A DNA stretch of 64,000 nt. Origin: Blautia luti. Lineage in GTDB: Bacteria; Bacillota; Clostridia; Lachnospirales; Lachnospiraceae. Location of the stretch: NCBI RefSeq assembly GCF_013304735.1, contig NZ_JAAITI010000018.1, positions 1 through 64,000 of the forward strand, in the 5' to 3' direction. Both the position numbers and the translations under genes were made by a program. The stretch's first letter is position 1. Each line of letters opens with the position of its first letter. The notes beneath the pieces are model-generated. The model searched no databases. It worked only from the letters and a program-made list of their open reading frames with translations, and was not told the origin of the DNA. Positions 37,439-46,695 of this stretch are shown piece by piece.

Positions 37439-38317
37439 TTATTTTTTCAGAAGTCTGTCCTTCTCCGCATCTCTGTGTTCCAGACGAATTCCATAATCCT
37501 CCGCTTTTGACAACCTGGAATACAGTTCTCTGGCAATGGTAACCGAGCGGTGTTTGCCGCCTGTGCATCCGATGCCGATTACAAGGCTTGTTTTCCCCTC
37601 TTTTATATAATTGGGAATCAGAAAACGAATCATATCTTCCAGTTTATCCGCAAACGCCCTCGCAACATCGCTGTCCATCACATAATTAAATACCGCATCA
37701 TCCAGACCTGTAAGAGGCCGCAGTTCATCCACATAATAAGGATTAGGCAGAAAGCGCACATCAAAAACAAGATCCGCGTCTGCCGGGATTCCATACTTAA
37801 AGCCAAAGGAAAGAACCGAGATCATAATGTTGCTGAATTCTCTGTCATCCACAAAAATTTTCTCAATTTCCTGACGGAGTTCCCTTGTAAGAAGGTGGCT
37901 GGTATCAATGATATAATCCGCCCGCTTGCGGAGGAATCCGGTTATCTCCCTTTCCAGACGGATTCCCTCATCCACCCTTCCTGTTCTTGCCAGCGGATGG
38001 CTTCTTCTCGATTCTTTATAACGCTTCACAAGGACAGAATCTTCTGCATCCATAAAAAGAATTTCATAATCATATCCTGTCTGTTTCATACGGTCAAGAA
38101 CCACTTCCAGCTCATCAAGGGCACTTCCACTCCTGGCATCAATTCCCAGTGCCACATTTCTTACATTCTCACTCTGCATTTCCGGAAGAAGGGAGGCAAA
38201 TTTTTCCAGAAGCTGAATCGGAAGATTATCCACACAAAAATATCCCATATCCTCCAGCATTTTAAGTGCTGCGGTTTTTCCTGCTCCTGAAACTCCTGTA
38301 ACAATTACAAAACGCAT
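37439..38317 (-). CDS. rapZ: RNase adapter / nucleotide-binding protein RapZ (YvcJ)
   Basis: 292 residues: Walker A GVSGAGKTAAL at residues 8-18, and the C-terminal GCTGGKHRSVTIA. In E. coli RapZ guides RNase E to GlmZ and senses glucosamine-6-phosphate; the Firmicute form is linked to cell-wall metabolism. The yvcK gene that often lies between rapZ and whiA is absent; the gap is 43 bases. Confidence 0.95.
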   Translation of the reverse strand: MRFVIVTGVSGAGKTAALKMLEDMGYFCVDNLPIQLLEKFASLLPEMQSENVRNVALGIDARSGSALDELEVVLDRMKQTGYDYEILFMDAEDSVLVKRYKESRRSHPLARTGRVDEGIRLEREITGFLRKRADYIIDTSHLLTRELRQEIEKIFVDDREFSNIMISVLSFGFKYGIPADADLVFDVRFLPNPYYVDELRPLTGLDDAVFNYVMDSDVARAFADKLEDMIRFLIPNYIKEGKTSLVIGIGCTGGKHRSVTIARELYSRLSKAEDYGIRLEHRDAEKDRLLKK

Positions 38318-38355
38318 AGTCTCTCTTCCTTTCCCACTTTTCTCTTCCTGTATTC

Positions 38356-39270
38356 CTATTCGAAATCACCCAGGAATTTCACTTCCGGTTCCAGAGTAAC
38401 TCCGTATTTCTTATATACAATATCCCTTACATTATCCATCAGTGTGCGGACATCCTTTGCAGTTGCGCCCCCTGCATTAATCACGAATCCGCAGTGTTTT
38501 TCGGAAACCTGGGCACCGCCCACCTGATAACCGGCAAGCCCGCTGTCCATAATCAATTTCCCCGCAAAATAACCTTCCGGTCTCTTAAATGTACTTCCCG
38601 CACTTGGATACTCCAGAGGCTGCTTGGTTGTACGCCTGATAGTCAGATCCTTCATGGTTTCACGGATGGCTTCCTGGTCTCCTTCTTTCAGCTGAATCTT
38701 TGCTTCCAGAACTATATAACCTGCTTTTTTTATGACGCTGGTACGGTATCCCAGTTCCAGTTTTTCTGCAGGGAGGGAAAAAATCTCTCCCTCTTTGTCC
38801 ATCACAGTTACCTCACAGAGAACATCTTTCATCTCCCCGCCATATGCACCTGCATTCATCACTGCCGCACCGCCGATCGTTCCCGGGATCCCTCCTGCAA
38901 ACTCAAAGCCTGTAAGAGATGCATTCTTCGCAGCTGCTGCCACTGCAGAAAGCAATGCCCCTGCCTGTGCGGTAATTGTCGTGCCCTCAGTCTTTACGGC
39001 AGACATGTTTTTGTAGATCTGAATCACTACTCCACGATAACCGCCGTCTCCAACAAGAAGATTGCTTCCGTTTCCAAGAATAAAATATGGAATTCCTTCT
39101 TTTTTGCAGAGTCTGACGATTGCTCCTACATCCTCACTTTTCTCAGGAACCAGAAAATAATCGGCTGGTCCTCCAATCTTAAAAGTAGTATGCTGGCTCA
39201 TAAGTTCTTCTGTAAAAACACGGTCTTCTCCAAGAAGATCGCAGAACATTTTTCTGATTTCTTGATTCAC
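38356..39270 (-). CDS. murB: UDP-N-acetylenolpyruvoylglucosamine reductase
   Basis: 304 residues, FAD and NADPH-dependent, makes UDP-MurNAc. FAD-binding motifs KIGGPADYFLVP and GNGSNLLVGDGG, and the catalytic Ser in YPSAGSTFKRP, are present. Confidence 0.96.
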   Translation of the reverse strand: MNQEIRKMFCDLLGEDRVFTEELMSQHTTFKIGGPADYFLVPEKSEDVGAIVRLCKKEGIPYFILGNGSNLLVGDGGYRGVVIQIYKNMSAVKTEGTTITAQAGALLSAVAAAAKNASLTGFEFAGGIPGTIGGAAVMNAGAYGGEMKDVLCEVTVMDKEGEIFSLPAEKLELGYRTSVIKKAGYIVLEAKIQLKEGDQEAIRETMKDLTIRRTTKQPLEYPSAGSTFKRPEGYFAGKLIMDSGLAGYQVGGAQVSEKHCGFVINAGGATAKDVRTLMDNVRDIVYKKYGVTLEPEVKFLGDFE

Positions 39271-39324
39271 TTTTTCTGTTCCTCAGTCTTTCTGTTTTAT
39301 TTCCTGTATCATCTATATTCTCTT

Positions 39325-40056
39325 TCAGCTGCGTAAAGTCGTTCCCGCTGCCAGAATGTCCCGTGCCACTTCCCCGGCAAGAAGATTTCCTGCCGTTCCC
39401 AGGACAAACGAAATATTTCCTTCCATCGGCTGCTTCACGGCCGTTCTGTTCCGTCTGAACAGCTTCTCCTTTGTAGGCCTTTCTCTGGAATACAGCACCT
39501 TCAGTTTCCTGATTCCACGTTTACGCAATTCCATTTTCATCACTTTAGCTACCGGGCATACCGTCGTTCTGCTGATATCCGCAATTTCAAGTCTGGACGG
39601 ATCCAGTTTATTTCCCATATCCATACAGGAAATAACCGGTACACGCGCCTCTGCTGCCCTGCTGATCAGAAGCAGTTTGGAGGACAAAATCCCCAGCGCA
39701 TCCACAATATAGTCAAAGGAGCGCAGCTCAAACATTCCTGCCGTCTCCTCATTATAAAAGGTTTCGTAGGTATGCACCAGAATATTCTCATCAATATCAC
39801 GGATTCTTTTCTTCGCCGCTTCCACCTTGCTCATACCAATTGTAGAATGAAGTGCAAGAATCTGGCTGCTGATACTGGTCAGTGAAATTTTTTCATGGTC
39901 AATCAGTGTCAGACTTCCCACACCGCAGCGTGCAAGTGCCTCTGCTGCCTGAGCTCCGGCTCCGCCAAGACCGAATACTGCAATCTTCGCCCTGCTGAGT
40001 TTTTTTACACCTGTATTTCCAACGAGCATTTCCATTCGTGAAAAAGCATCCTGCAT
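39325..40056 (-). CDS. tcdA: tRNA threonylcarbamoyladenosine dehydratase (TcdA/CsdL)
   Basis: 243 residues of the E1/ThiF-like family: nucleotide site GLGGAGAQAAEALARCGVG, LIDHEKISLTSISSQ, and an adenylation-type core. It cyclises t6A37 to ct6A in tRNA. First gene of the tcdA-murB-rapZ-whiA-crh run. Confidence 0.92.
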   Translation of the reverse strand: MQDAFSRMEMLVGNTGVKKLSRAKIAVFGLGGAGAQAAEALARCGVGSLTLIDHEKISLTSISSQILALHSTIGMSKVEAAKKRIRDIDENILVHTYETFYNEETAGMFELRSFDYIVDALGILSSKLLLISRAAEARVPVISCMDMGNKLDPSRLEIADISRTTVCPVAKVMKMELRKRGIRKLKVLYSRERPTKEKLFRRNRTAVKQPMEGNISFVLGTAGNLLAGEVARDILAAGTTLRS

Positions 40057-40132
40057 ATCCGTCCTCCTGACACTGTTTTTTCTTCTGGTTAAGAAAGACA
40101 GCGTCTGTACGCCGCTGTCTATAGCCTTTTTT

Positions 40133-40161
40133 ATTATACTATCTAAGTCAGAAAATGTACA
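40133..40161 (-). promoter_or_regulatory. Promoter of the tcdA-murB-rapZ-whiA-crh operon
   Basis: TGTACA, 17 bases, TATAAT on the minus strand. The leader starts with a perfect GACAGCG/CGCTGTC hairpin (about 40097-40119). Confidence 0.72.
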
Positions 40162-40186
40162 GATATTCTTGTTTTTTAAGATTTCC

Positions 40187-40215
40187 GCATAAAAATTTTA
40201 TATTCACTCATACTA
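40187..40215 (+). promoter_or_regulatory. Sigma-G (forespore) type promoter of spoVA
   Basis: GCATA (40187-40191), 17 bases, CATACTA (40209-40215) matches the sigma-G pattern (G-H-ATR ... CATNHTA) well and no vegetative promoter fits here. spoVA is sigma-G dependent in Bacillus. It begins 34 bases before the spoVAB start codon. Confidence 0.75.
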
Positions 40216-40248
40216 CTTCCATAGAAATCCACAAAGGAGGTTCCGTCC

Positions 40249-40665
40249 ATGTTCCAACAGGCATTTTTATGCTTCACTGGTTTCTGCGCCGGTATCATCG
40301 TGGCAGGAGGGGTTTCCGGGCTTCTGATCGGCCTTTCCATTGTTCCCCGCTATGCAGGCATCACTCACACCGCTGATTGCATTTTTTTATATGAAGACAG
40401 TTCACTTCTGGGAACCGTTGCCGGAACTATCGTCACCCTCTTTCCGGTCAGGATCCCGCTGGGGCCTTTTTTCCTGGCTGTCTGTGGAGTCTTTTTCGGA
40501 ATCTTTCTGGGCGGCTGGATTCTGGCACTGGCGGAAATCGCAAAAGTCTTTCCCGTCTTTGCCAGGCGGCTGAAATTCACCCAGGGACTTTCCCTTGTGA
40601 TCGTTTCCATTGCTGCCGGAAAAACTCTTGGCTCCCTGTTTTATTACGCCAAAGGCTGGATGTGA
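40249..40665 (+). CDS. spoVAB: Stage V sporulation protein AB
   Basis: 138 residues with four hydrophobic segments; FVAGGVSGLL-type N-terminus and GGWILALAEIAKVFPVFARRLKF are typical. Part of the inner forespore membrane channel for dipicolinic acid. Here it is the first gene, normally it is second after spoVAA. AAAGGAGG precedes the start. Confidence 0.92.
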   Translation: MFQQAFLCFTGFCAGIIVAGGVSGLLIGLSIVPRYAGITHTADCIFLYEDSSLLGTVAGTIVTLFPVRIPLGPFFLAVCGVFFGIFLGGWILALAEIAKVFPVFARRLKFTQGLSLVIVSIAAGKTLGSLFYYAKGWM

Positions 40666-40706
40666 CCCTTACCGCCTCTCTATCATCTTACGAAAGGATC
40701 TTTCAT

Positions 40707-41165
40707 ATGCGTAATATTGATGAAAAAAAATACGAACAATATGTCAAACAGCTTACCCCCACCCACAGTCTGCCCCTGAATATGGCAAAAGCGTTTCTCA
40801 CGGGCGGACTGATCTGCCTTCTTGGCCAGGTCATTATCAACATCTCACAGTCTCTCGGTGCAGACACTTCCGATGCCAGAACCTGGTGTTCTGTACTTCT
40901 CATCCTCTTAAGTGTTATTCTCACAGGATTGGGGATCTACCCGAAGATCGGAAAATTCGGCGGTGCCGGAAGCCTTGTTCCCATTACCGGTTTTGCTAAC
41001 TCCGTGGCTGCATCTGCCATTGAGTTCCGGGCAGAAGGACAGGTCTTCGGCATTGGATGCAAGATTTTTACCATTGCAGGACCTGTAATCCTCTACGGTA
41101 TCTTAAGCGCCTGGGCCTTAGGTGTGATCTATTATATCTTAAAAATCCTGGAGGTGATATCATGA
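40707..41165 (+). CDS. spoVAC: Stage V sporulation protein AC
   Basis: 152 residues from the ATG preceded by AAAGGA; an in-frame GTG at 40662 overlapping spoVAB is less likely. Membrane protein with the family region LPLNMAKAFLTGGLICLLGQVI and GAGSLVPITGFANSVAA. SpoVAC acts as a mechanosensitive channel in germination. Confidence 0.93.
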   Translation: MRNIDEKKYEQYVKQLTPTHSLPLNMAKAFLTGGLICLLGQVIINISQSLGADTSDARTWCSVLLILLSVILTGLGIYPKIGKFGGAGSLVPITGFANSVAASAIEFRAEGQVFGIGCKIFTIAGPVILYGILSAWALGVIYYILKILEVIS

Positions 41166-42217
41166 GCAGAAATCTTCGTCTGGGTGCATCCAGCATTGCC
41201 TTTTCAAAGCCCCTTTATATCGAAAGCGCCGCATCCATCGTCAGCCAGAAAGAGGCCGATGGACCTCTTGGAGATTTTTTTGACCTGGTCTGCGAAGATC
41301 CCATGTTTGGCTGTGACACCTGGGAATCCGCGGAAAGTACGTTGCAGAAAGAAACTGCCACACTTGCCATGAATAAAGCCGGATTAAACTCCGAAGATAT
41401 CCATCTGATGTTTGCCGGAGATCTTCTTGCCCAGACTGCAGCTACCTGCTTTGGTTCCGCCGGGCTTGGAATTCCTTTCTACGGACTTTACGGCGCCTGC
41501 TCCACCATGGGGGAATCCTTGTCTCTCGGCTGCCTTGCTCTCACCGCCGGTTTCGGCACCCGGGTCTTATGTGCCACCTCCAGCCATTTTGCAAGTGCGG
41601 AAAAAGAATTTCGTTTTCCTCTGGGATACGGTAATCAGCGGCCCTTTTCTGCCACCTGGACTGTAACAGGAAGCGGCGCCTGTATTCTGAACACAGCCCC
41701 TCCCGGGGAAAAATCTCCTCTGCGCTCCGGCAACGGCTGCGCTGCCATCACTGGACTTACGGCCGGCCGGGTCATGGATTACGGACTCAAAGATTCCATG
41801 AACATGGGCGGCTGCATGGCTCCTGCTGCCTGCGACACCATTGCCCGGAACTTTTCAGATTTCGGGCGGAAGCCTTCGGATTACGATGCCGTCTTTACCG
41901 GGGATCTGGGGAGCATCGGGCAAAAAATTCTCCTGGATCTTCTGTCCGAACAGAACATCCAGCTCTCACCCATTCATAAAGACTGCGGAATCCTGATCTA
42001 TGACAATCCATCTCAGGATACTCACGCAGGAGGAAGCGGCTGTGGCTGTTCTGCCGTAGTCCTTGCCTCCTATATCCTTCCAAAAGTTGTATCCGGGGAA
42101 TGGAAGCGGATTCTTTTTGTGCCCACAGGCGCCCTTCTTTCCAAGGTAAGTTTCAACGAAGGTGACAGTATTCCAGGTATCGCCCACGGAGTTGTCATTG
42201 AGCATATGGAGGTGTAA
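41162..42217 (+). CDS. spoVAD: Stage V sporulation protein AD
   Basis: 351 residues, soluble thiolase-like fold that binds dipicolinic acid (FYGLYGACSTMGESLSLG; THAGGSGCGCSAVVLASYILP). Starts with an ATGA overlap on spoVAC and has GGAGGTGA upstream. Confidence 0.95.
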   Translation: MSRNLRLGASSIAFSKPLYIESAASIVSQKEADGPLGDFFDLVCEDPMFGCDTWESAESTLQKETATLAMNKAGLNSEDIHLMFAGDLLAQTAATCFGSAGLGIPFYGLYGACSTMGESLSLGCLALTAGFGTRVLCATSSHFASAEKEFRFPLGYGNQRPFSATWTVTGSGACILNTAPPGEKSPLRSGNGCAAITGLTAGRVMDYGLKDSMNMGGCMAPAACDTIARNFSDFGRKPSDYDAVFTGDLGSIGQKILLDLLSEQNIQLSPIHKDCGILIYDNPSQDTHAGGSGCGCSAVVLASYILPKVVSGEWKRILFVPTGALLSKVSFNEGDSIPGIAHGVVIEHMEV

Positions 42218-42219
42218 GT

Positions 42220-42576
42220 ATGGATTATTTCAACGCATTCTGGTTCGGTGGTCTCATCTGCGCCCTGATCCAGATCCTTCTGGACAAAACAAAGCTGATG
42301 CCTGGCCGCGTGATGGTACTTCTGGTGTGCAGCGGTGCCGTATTAAGTGCCGTTGGTATCTACAAGCCGCTGGTGGATTTTGCAGGTGCCGGAGCTTCCG
42401 TTCCCCTGATCGGTTTCGGCCATGTGTTGTGGGAAGGAATGAAAAAAGCCATTGAAGAAGACGGTATCCTGGGACTTTTTACAGGTGGCTTTACTGCCTG
42501 TGCCGCCGGAGTTTCCTCTGCTTTGATCTTCTCCTATCTGGCCAGTTTCTTCTTCCGTCCGAAGATGAAAAAATAA
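42220..42576 (+). CDS. spoVAE: Stage V sporulation protein AE (AEb type)
   Basis: 118 residues, three or four membrane segments (FWFGGLICALIQILLDKTKLMPGRVMV; GAGASVPLIGFGHVLWEG). Starts 2 bases after spoVAD with GGAGG upstream. Confidence 0.93.
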   Translation: MDYFNAFWFGGLICALIQILLDKTKLMPGRVMVLLVCSGAVLSAVGIYKPLVDFAGAGASVPLIGFGHVLWEGMKKAIEEDGILGLFTGGFTACAAGVSSALIFSYLASFFFRPKMKK

Positions 42577-42600
42577 GGTTTCAGGAAAGGAGTTTTTCTC

Positions 42601-43227
42601 ATGAGTGATACTCTTTATCTTCAGCTGGACCAGAACATCGAAGTCACAAATCCCCATGTATACCTTCAGGACATTGCCGCCCTTTCCATGAGCAATCCCA
42701 AAATCCTCAACCGGCTCCGGGTCATGCCGGTAATAGTTCTGGACGGAACAAAGCCCGGACGCTATGTCATGTCCGTGTCAGATCTTCTGAAAAAGATCCA
42801 GAAGCTGGAACCCTCTGTTGATATTTCTCCCATCGGAGAAACGGATTTCATCATCACCTACCGCATCAGTTCCGCCACCGGAAAGCTTCTCCGGTATGTA
42901 AAAATCTTCTTTGTATGCCTGGTTTCCTTTTTCGGCGCCGCTTTTTCTATTATGACTTTTAACAATGACGTGGATCTTGGGAGCCTTTTTGACCAGTTTT
43001 ACACCCTTGTCATGGGAAAAAGCTCCGACGGTTTTACCATTCTGGAGCTATCCTACTCTGTCGGGATCGGCCTTGGTGTACTGCTCTTTTTTAATCATTT
43101 CGGACATCTGAAACTGAGCGATGATCCCACACCCATGCAGGTACAGATGCGTACCTATGAAGATGATGTAAACCAGACACTGATCGAACAGGCAGAACGG
43201 ACCGAAAATCCGGAAAAAGAAGCATGA
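42601..43227 (+). CDS. spoVAA: Stage V sporulation protein AA
   Basis: 208 residues: a soluble N-terminal part (LYLQLDQNIEVTNPHVYLQDIAAL) and two membrane segments near 100-118 and 145-165. In most spore formers spoVAA is the first gene of the operon; here it is the last, 24 bases after spoVAE with GGAAAGGAG upstream. Confidence 0.9.
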   Translation: MSDTLYLQLDQNIEVTNPHVYLQDIAALSMSNPKILNRLRVMPVIVLDGTKPGRYVMSVSDLLKKIQKLEPSVDISPIGETDFIITYRISSATGKLLRYVKIFFVCLVSFFGAAFSIMTFNNDVDLGSLFDQFYTLVMGKSSDGFTILELSYSVGIGLGVLLFFNHFGHLKLSDDPTPMQVQMRTYEDDVNQTLIEQAERTENPEKEA

Positions 43228-43280
43228 GCCTTAATCCAGGATTCAACGACCTATCCGTACAGATCAGCCGCTTGTCGCAC

Positions 43281-43320
43281 AAAAAAGCTCCTTACAGATT
43301 TCTCTGCAAAGAGCTTTTTT
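43281..43320. terminator. Bidirectional terminator between spoVAA and hppA
   Basis: AAAAAAGCTC and GAGCTTTTTT pair perfectly around a 20-base loop. It serves both convergent transcripts. Confidence 0.85.
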
Positions 43321-43356
43321 ATATAATATGGGTTTACTGTTTTTCTGAAATAATGA

Positions 43357-45339
43357 TTACAGAAGTCCTCCGATGGATAAGAACAGAGGAGCAAATACCA
43401 GTGACACGATGGTCATAAGTTTGATCAGGATGTTGATGGACGGACCTGATGTATCTTTGAACGGGTCGCCGACTGTATCGCCGACAACGGCTGCTTTGTG
43501 CGCCTCGCTGCCTTTTCCGCCATGATGTCCTGTCTCGATGTATTTCTTAGCATTATCCCATGCACCACCTGCGTTGGACATGAAGATTGCCATCAGTACA
43601 CCTGTTACAAGAGCACCGGAAAGAAGTCCACCAAGAGCCTCAACACCAAGAACAACACCTACGATAACCGGAACAACGACTGCCATGATTCCAGGAAGCA
43701 TCATCTCGTGAAGAGCTGCTGTTGTGGAGATTGCAACGCATGATTTGTAATCCGGTTTCTCGGTACCTTTCATGATACCTGGTTTCTCACGGAACTGGCG
43801 TCTTACTTCCTCGATCATCTTGTAAGCAGCCTTGGAAACGGATTCCATTGTGAAGGCTGAGAAGAGGAATGTAAGCATACCACCGATAAAGATACCGATT
43901 GTAACACGAGGAGCAAGGATATTGATTGCATCCATGCCTACTGCATTTGCGTAAGATACGAACAGTGCAAGTGCTGTAAGAGCTGCGGAACCGATCGCGA
44001 AGCCTTTACCCATAGCTGCTGTTGTGTTACCTACAGAATCAAGCTTATCTGTGATCTCACGAACTGACTCATCCAGACCTGACATTTCTGCAATACCACC
44101 GGCATTGTCAGCGATGGGTCCATACGCGTCAACGGCAACTGTGATTCCTGTTGTGGAAAGCATACCAACTGCTGCAAGAGCGATTCCGTATAATCCATCC
44201 ACACCGTATGCTACAAAAATACCAACACAGATCAGCAGGATCGGGAATGCTGTAGATTTCATACCTACTGCGATACCACTGATGATAGTTGTAGCTGCAC
44301 CTGTCTCAGACTGCTCGCCGATTCCCTGAACCGGTTTATAATCTGCAGATGTGTAATACTCTGTAATGTTTCCGATGATGACACCGACAACAAGACCTGC
44401 GATCACAGCAATGGCTGCCTTCATGTCTCCGAAGAGAATCTTGCTGAGGATCAAGGACACGATGATAACAAGTGCTGCAGATACATAGCTTCCTCTTGTG
44501 AGGGCTTTCTGCGGATTGGAATTATCATCACCTTTTACAAAGAATGTTGCAATGATGGATGCGATCAGTCCACAGCCTGCAATAGCCAGCGGATAGAGAA
44601 CACCGGAAACTGCTCCGGCTACCGCACCAAGTGTAAGGGCAGATACCAGAGATCCTACATAGGACTCAAAAAGGTCTGCACCCATACCGGCAACATCACC
44701 TACGTTATCACCTACGTTATCCGCGATAACAGCCGGGTTACGAGGGTCATCCTCCGGGATTCCAGCCTCAACCTTACCTACAAGGTCAGCTCCTACGTCA
44801 GCTGCCTTTGTATAGATTCCACCACCAACACGTGCAAACAGTGCGATGGAAGAAGCACCAAGGCTGAATCCAGAAAGTACGTCAACGTTCTTTGTGATGA
44901 TATACACAACGCTGACACCAAGTGCACCAAGACCTGCAACACACATACCCATAACAGCACCGCCGGAGAATGCAATGGAAAGAGCCTTGTTCATTCCTCC
45001 CTCTTTTGCTGCATTTGCTGTTCTTACATTAGCCTTTGTTGCAACGGTCATACCGCAGTATCCTGCGATTGTTGAAAACAGAGCACCTACTACGAAGCAG
45101 ATTGCTGTTACCCAGCTTCCAACTCCGATTCCGATCAGTACAAAAAGTACGGCTACAAAAATAACCAGGATCTTGTACTCTGCTGTTAAGAAGGCGCGGG
45201 CACCTTCTGCGATCGCACCTGCGATCTCCTTCATTCTGTCTGTTCCTGCATCCTGCTTGCTGACCTTCGCTGCAAGGTATGCTGCGAACAGAAGTGCCAG
45301 TACTGCTGCCACCGGCACCAAATACATGTAGTTTTCCAC
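43357..45339 (-). CDS. hppA: Membrane-bound K+-dependent ion-pumping pyrophosphatase
   Basis: 660 residues, 16 membrane segments. Uses pyrophosphate to pump Na+ and/or H+. The substrate loops [21 protein letters not shown] and [15 protein letters not shown] are intact. Alanine in [10 protein letters not shown] marks the K+-dependent class. Clostridial members of this class are mostly Na+ pumps; that is inference. Confidence 0.96.
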   Translation of the reverse strand: MENYMYLVPVAAVLALLFAAYLAAKVSKQDAGTDRMKEIAGAIAEGARAFLTAEYKILVIFVAVLFVLIGIGVGSWVTAICFVVGALFSTIAGYCGMTVATKANVRTANAAKEGGMNKALSIAFSGGAVMGMCVAGLGALGVSVVYIITKNVDVLSGFSLGASSIALFARVGGGIYTKAADVGADLVGKVEAGIPEDDPRNPAVIADNVGDNVGDVAGMGADLFESYVGSLVSALTLGAVAGAVSGVLYPLAIAGCGLIASIIATFFVKGDDNSNPQKALTRGSYVSAALVIIVSLILSKILFGDMKAAIAVIAGLVVGVIIGNITEYYTSADYKPVQGIGEQSETGAATTIISGIAVGMKSTAFPILLICVGIFVAYGVDGLYGIALAAVGMLSTTGITVAVDAYGPIADNAGGIAEMSGLDESVREITDKLDSVGNTTAAMGKGFAIGSAALTALALFVSYANAVGMDAINILAPRVTIGIFIGGMLTFLFSAFTMESVSKAAYKMIEEVRRQFREKPGIMKGTEKPDYKSCVAISTTAALHEMMLPGIMAVVVPVIVGVVLGVEALGGLLSGALVTGVLMAIFMSNAGGAWDNAKKYIETGHHGGKGSEAHKAAVVGDTVGDPFKDTSGPSINILIKLMTIVSLVFAPLFLSIGGLL

Positions 45340-45369
45340 TCTTTTTACCTCCGTTCATGTATTGTTAAT

Positions 45370-45398
45370 ACTTTATCACATTATTTTGCATATTTCAA
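45370..45398 (-). promoter_or_regulatory. hppA promoter
   Basis: TTGAAA, 17 bases, TAAAGT on the minus strand, about 30 bases before the start codon. The DNA upstream (45399-45534) is very AT-rich and holds no gene. Confidence 0.72.
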
Positions 45399-45534
45399 AT
45401 AGAATTTTCACTTAGTTTTTTGTTAATATTGTGATATAATAAAAATTTATATAAATGAAATAAAATTTTTTTATATTATTGCTCGCATTTTTTCAGTTTC
45501 AGACAGCTTATATAATAGGAAGTTTTTTATATCT

Positions 45535-46458
45535 CTATTTGGACAAAATTTCCATTTTTCTTTCCAGAAGATTTTTTTCCAATAATTGTTTTTCTGCATT
45601 TTCGAATCCAATTCGTTCTATAGTCTCGGCAAAACGTTCTCCCTTTAATCCCCGGTCCTTAAAAAGCAGGATTGCCTTCTCAATAACATCAAGCGCCTCT
45701 TCCTCTGACGTAAAGATCCGGTTCAGGGCCTTTCCATGAGAAATTTTCTTTCCCCAGCGTCCACCGATATAGATCTTGAATCCGTAGGTACCGTCCGGAA
45801 TGGAGTGGAACGGGCATTTTCCCACACATCTTCCGCAGTGTCTGCAAAGCTCCTCATCGATGTGCAGCTTCCCGTCAACGACCTTCGCAACTTTATTCGG
45901 ACATGCAGCTTCGATGGCACATTTTTTGCAGCCCTTGCAGGCCTCGCTGTCAAAGTGTGGAATTCTCTGTCCGATGATTCCCACATCGTTCAGATTTGGC
46001 TTCACACAGTTGTTTGGGCAGCCGCCTACTGCGATCTTAAATTTATGAGGCAGTGCAACCTGGCGATAACCCTTATAGAATCTCTCAAAAATCTTCTCGG
46101 AGATCCCATAGGAATCCAGAAGTCCATACTGACAGGTGGTTCCCTTGCAGGATACTACCGGTCGGACCTTTGCTCCTGTTCCTCCTGTCTCCAGACCTTC
46201 CTTCGCAATAAATTCCTGAAACTCTTCGATCTTTTCGTAGGGGATTCCCTGGATCTCCACGGAAAGCCTGGTCGTGTAGGTAAGATTTCCGTTGCCGAAT
46301 TTCTCTGCTGCTTCCGCCATACATCTGTGCTGTGCCGCTGTCACCTTTCCGTTTACAGTGATCACCCGTGCAGAAAATTCATCCGTCCCCCTGTTATTTA
46401 AAAATCCCTGACCTTTCAGTCTTTTTTCTTCGTCTTTGCTTACCGTTAATGCTGACAT
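45535..46458 (-). CDS. Sulfite/nitrite reductase-type siroheme protein with ferredoxin domain
   Basis: 307 residues from the ATG preceded by GGAGGAGG. The siroheme-[4Fe-4S] ligands are CKGTTC and GGCPNNC, followed by two ferredoxin-type clusters (CKGCKKC ... CP and CRHCGRC ... CP). This layout resembles AsrC of anaerobic sulfite reductase. No asrA or asrB partner is present, so the electron donor and the substrate (sulfite or nitrite) are open. It is divergent from a LysR gene. Confidence 0.88.
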   Translation of the reverse strand: MSALTVSKDEEKRLKGQGFLNNRGTDEFSARVITVNGKVTAAQHRCMAEAAEKFGNGNLTYTTRLSVEIQGIPYEKIEEFQEFIAKEGLETGGTGAKVRPVVSCKGTTCQYGLLDSYGISEKIFERFYKGYRQVALPHKFKIAVGGCPNNCVKPNLNDVGIIGQRIPHFDSEACKGCKKCAIEAACPNKVAKVVDGKLHIDEELCRHCGRCVGKCPFHSIPDGTYGFKIYIGGRWGKKISHGKALNRIFTSEEEALDVIEKAILLFKDRGLKGERFAETIERIGFENAEKQLLEKNLLERKMEILSK

Positions 46459-46595
46459 ATTTCCTCCTCCTGATCCTGCTGGCATTTCGTTACTCTTCCC
46501 CCGGTACCTATGCCATGTATCCTGTGATTGTGATTCTGAAATTACTGTTCACTCCGTGACCGGCAACATTCTGAAATCGTTTTCACGCACTTCCT

Positions 46596-46634
46596 ACTAT
46601 ACCACTTGAAGATATATTTGAAAAATGATATTAT
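46596..46634. promoter_or_regulatory. Overlapping divergent promoters of the reductase and LysR genes
   Basis: Plus strand: TTGAAG (46606-46611), 17 bases, TATTAT (46629-46634). Minus strand: TTTTCA (46619-46624), 17 bases, TATAGT (46596-46601). The two overlap, so a bound LysR protein could control both. The rest of 46459-46695 holds no gene. Confidence 0.6.
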
Positions 46635-46695
46635 TTTATGAAAACGATAGGTTTTTCCTATATATATCGAATCGTAAGTAAAAGGAGAATCCCAC

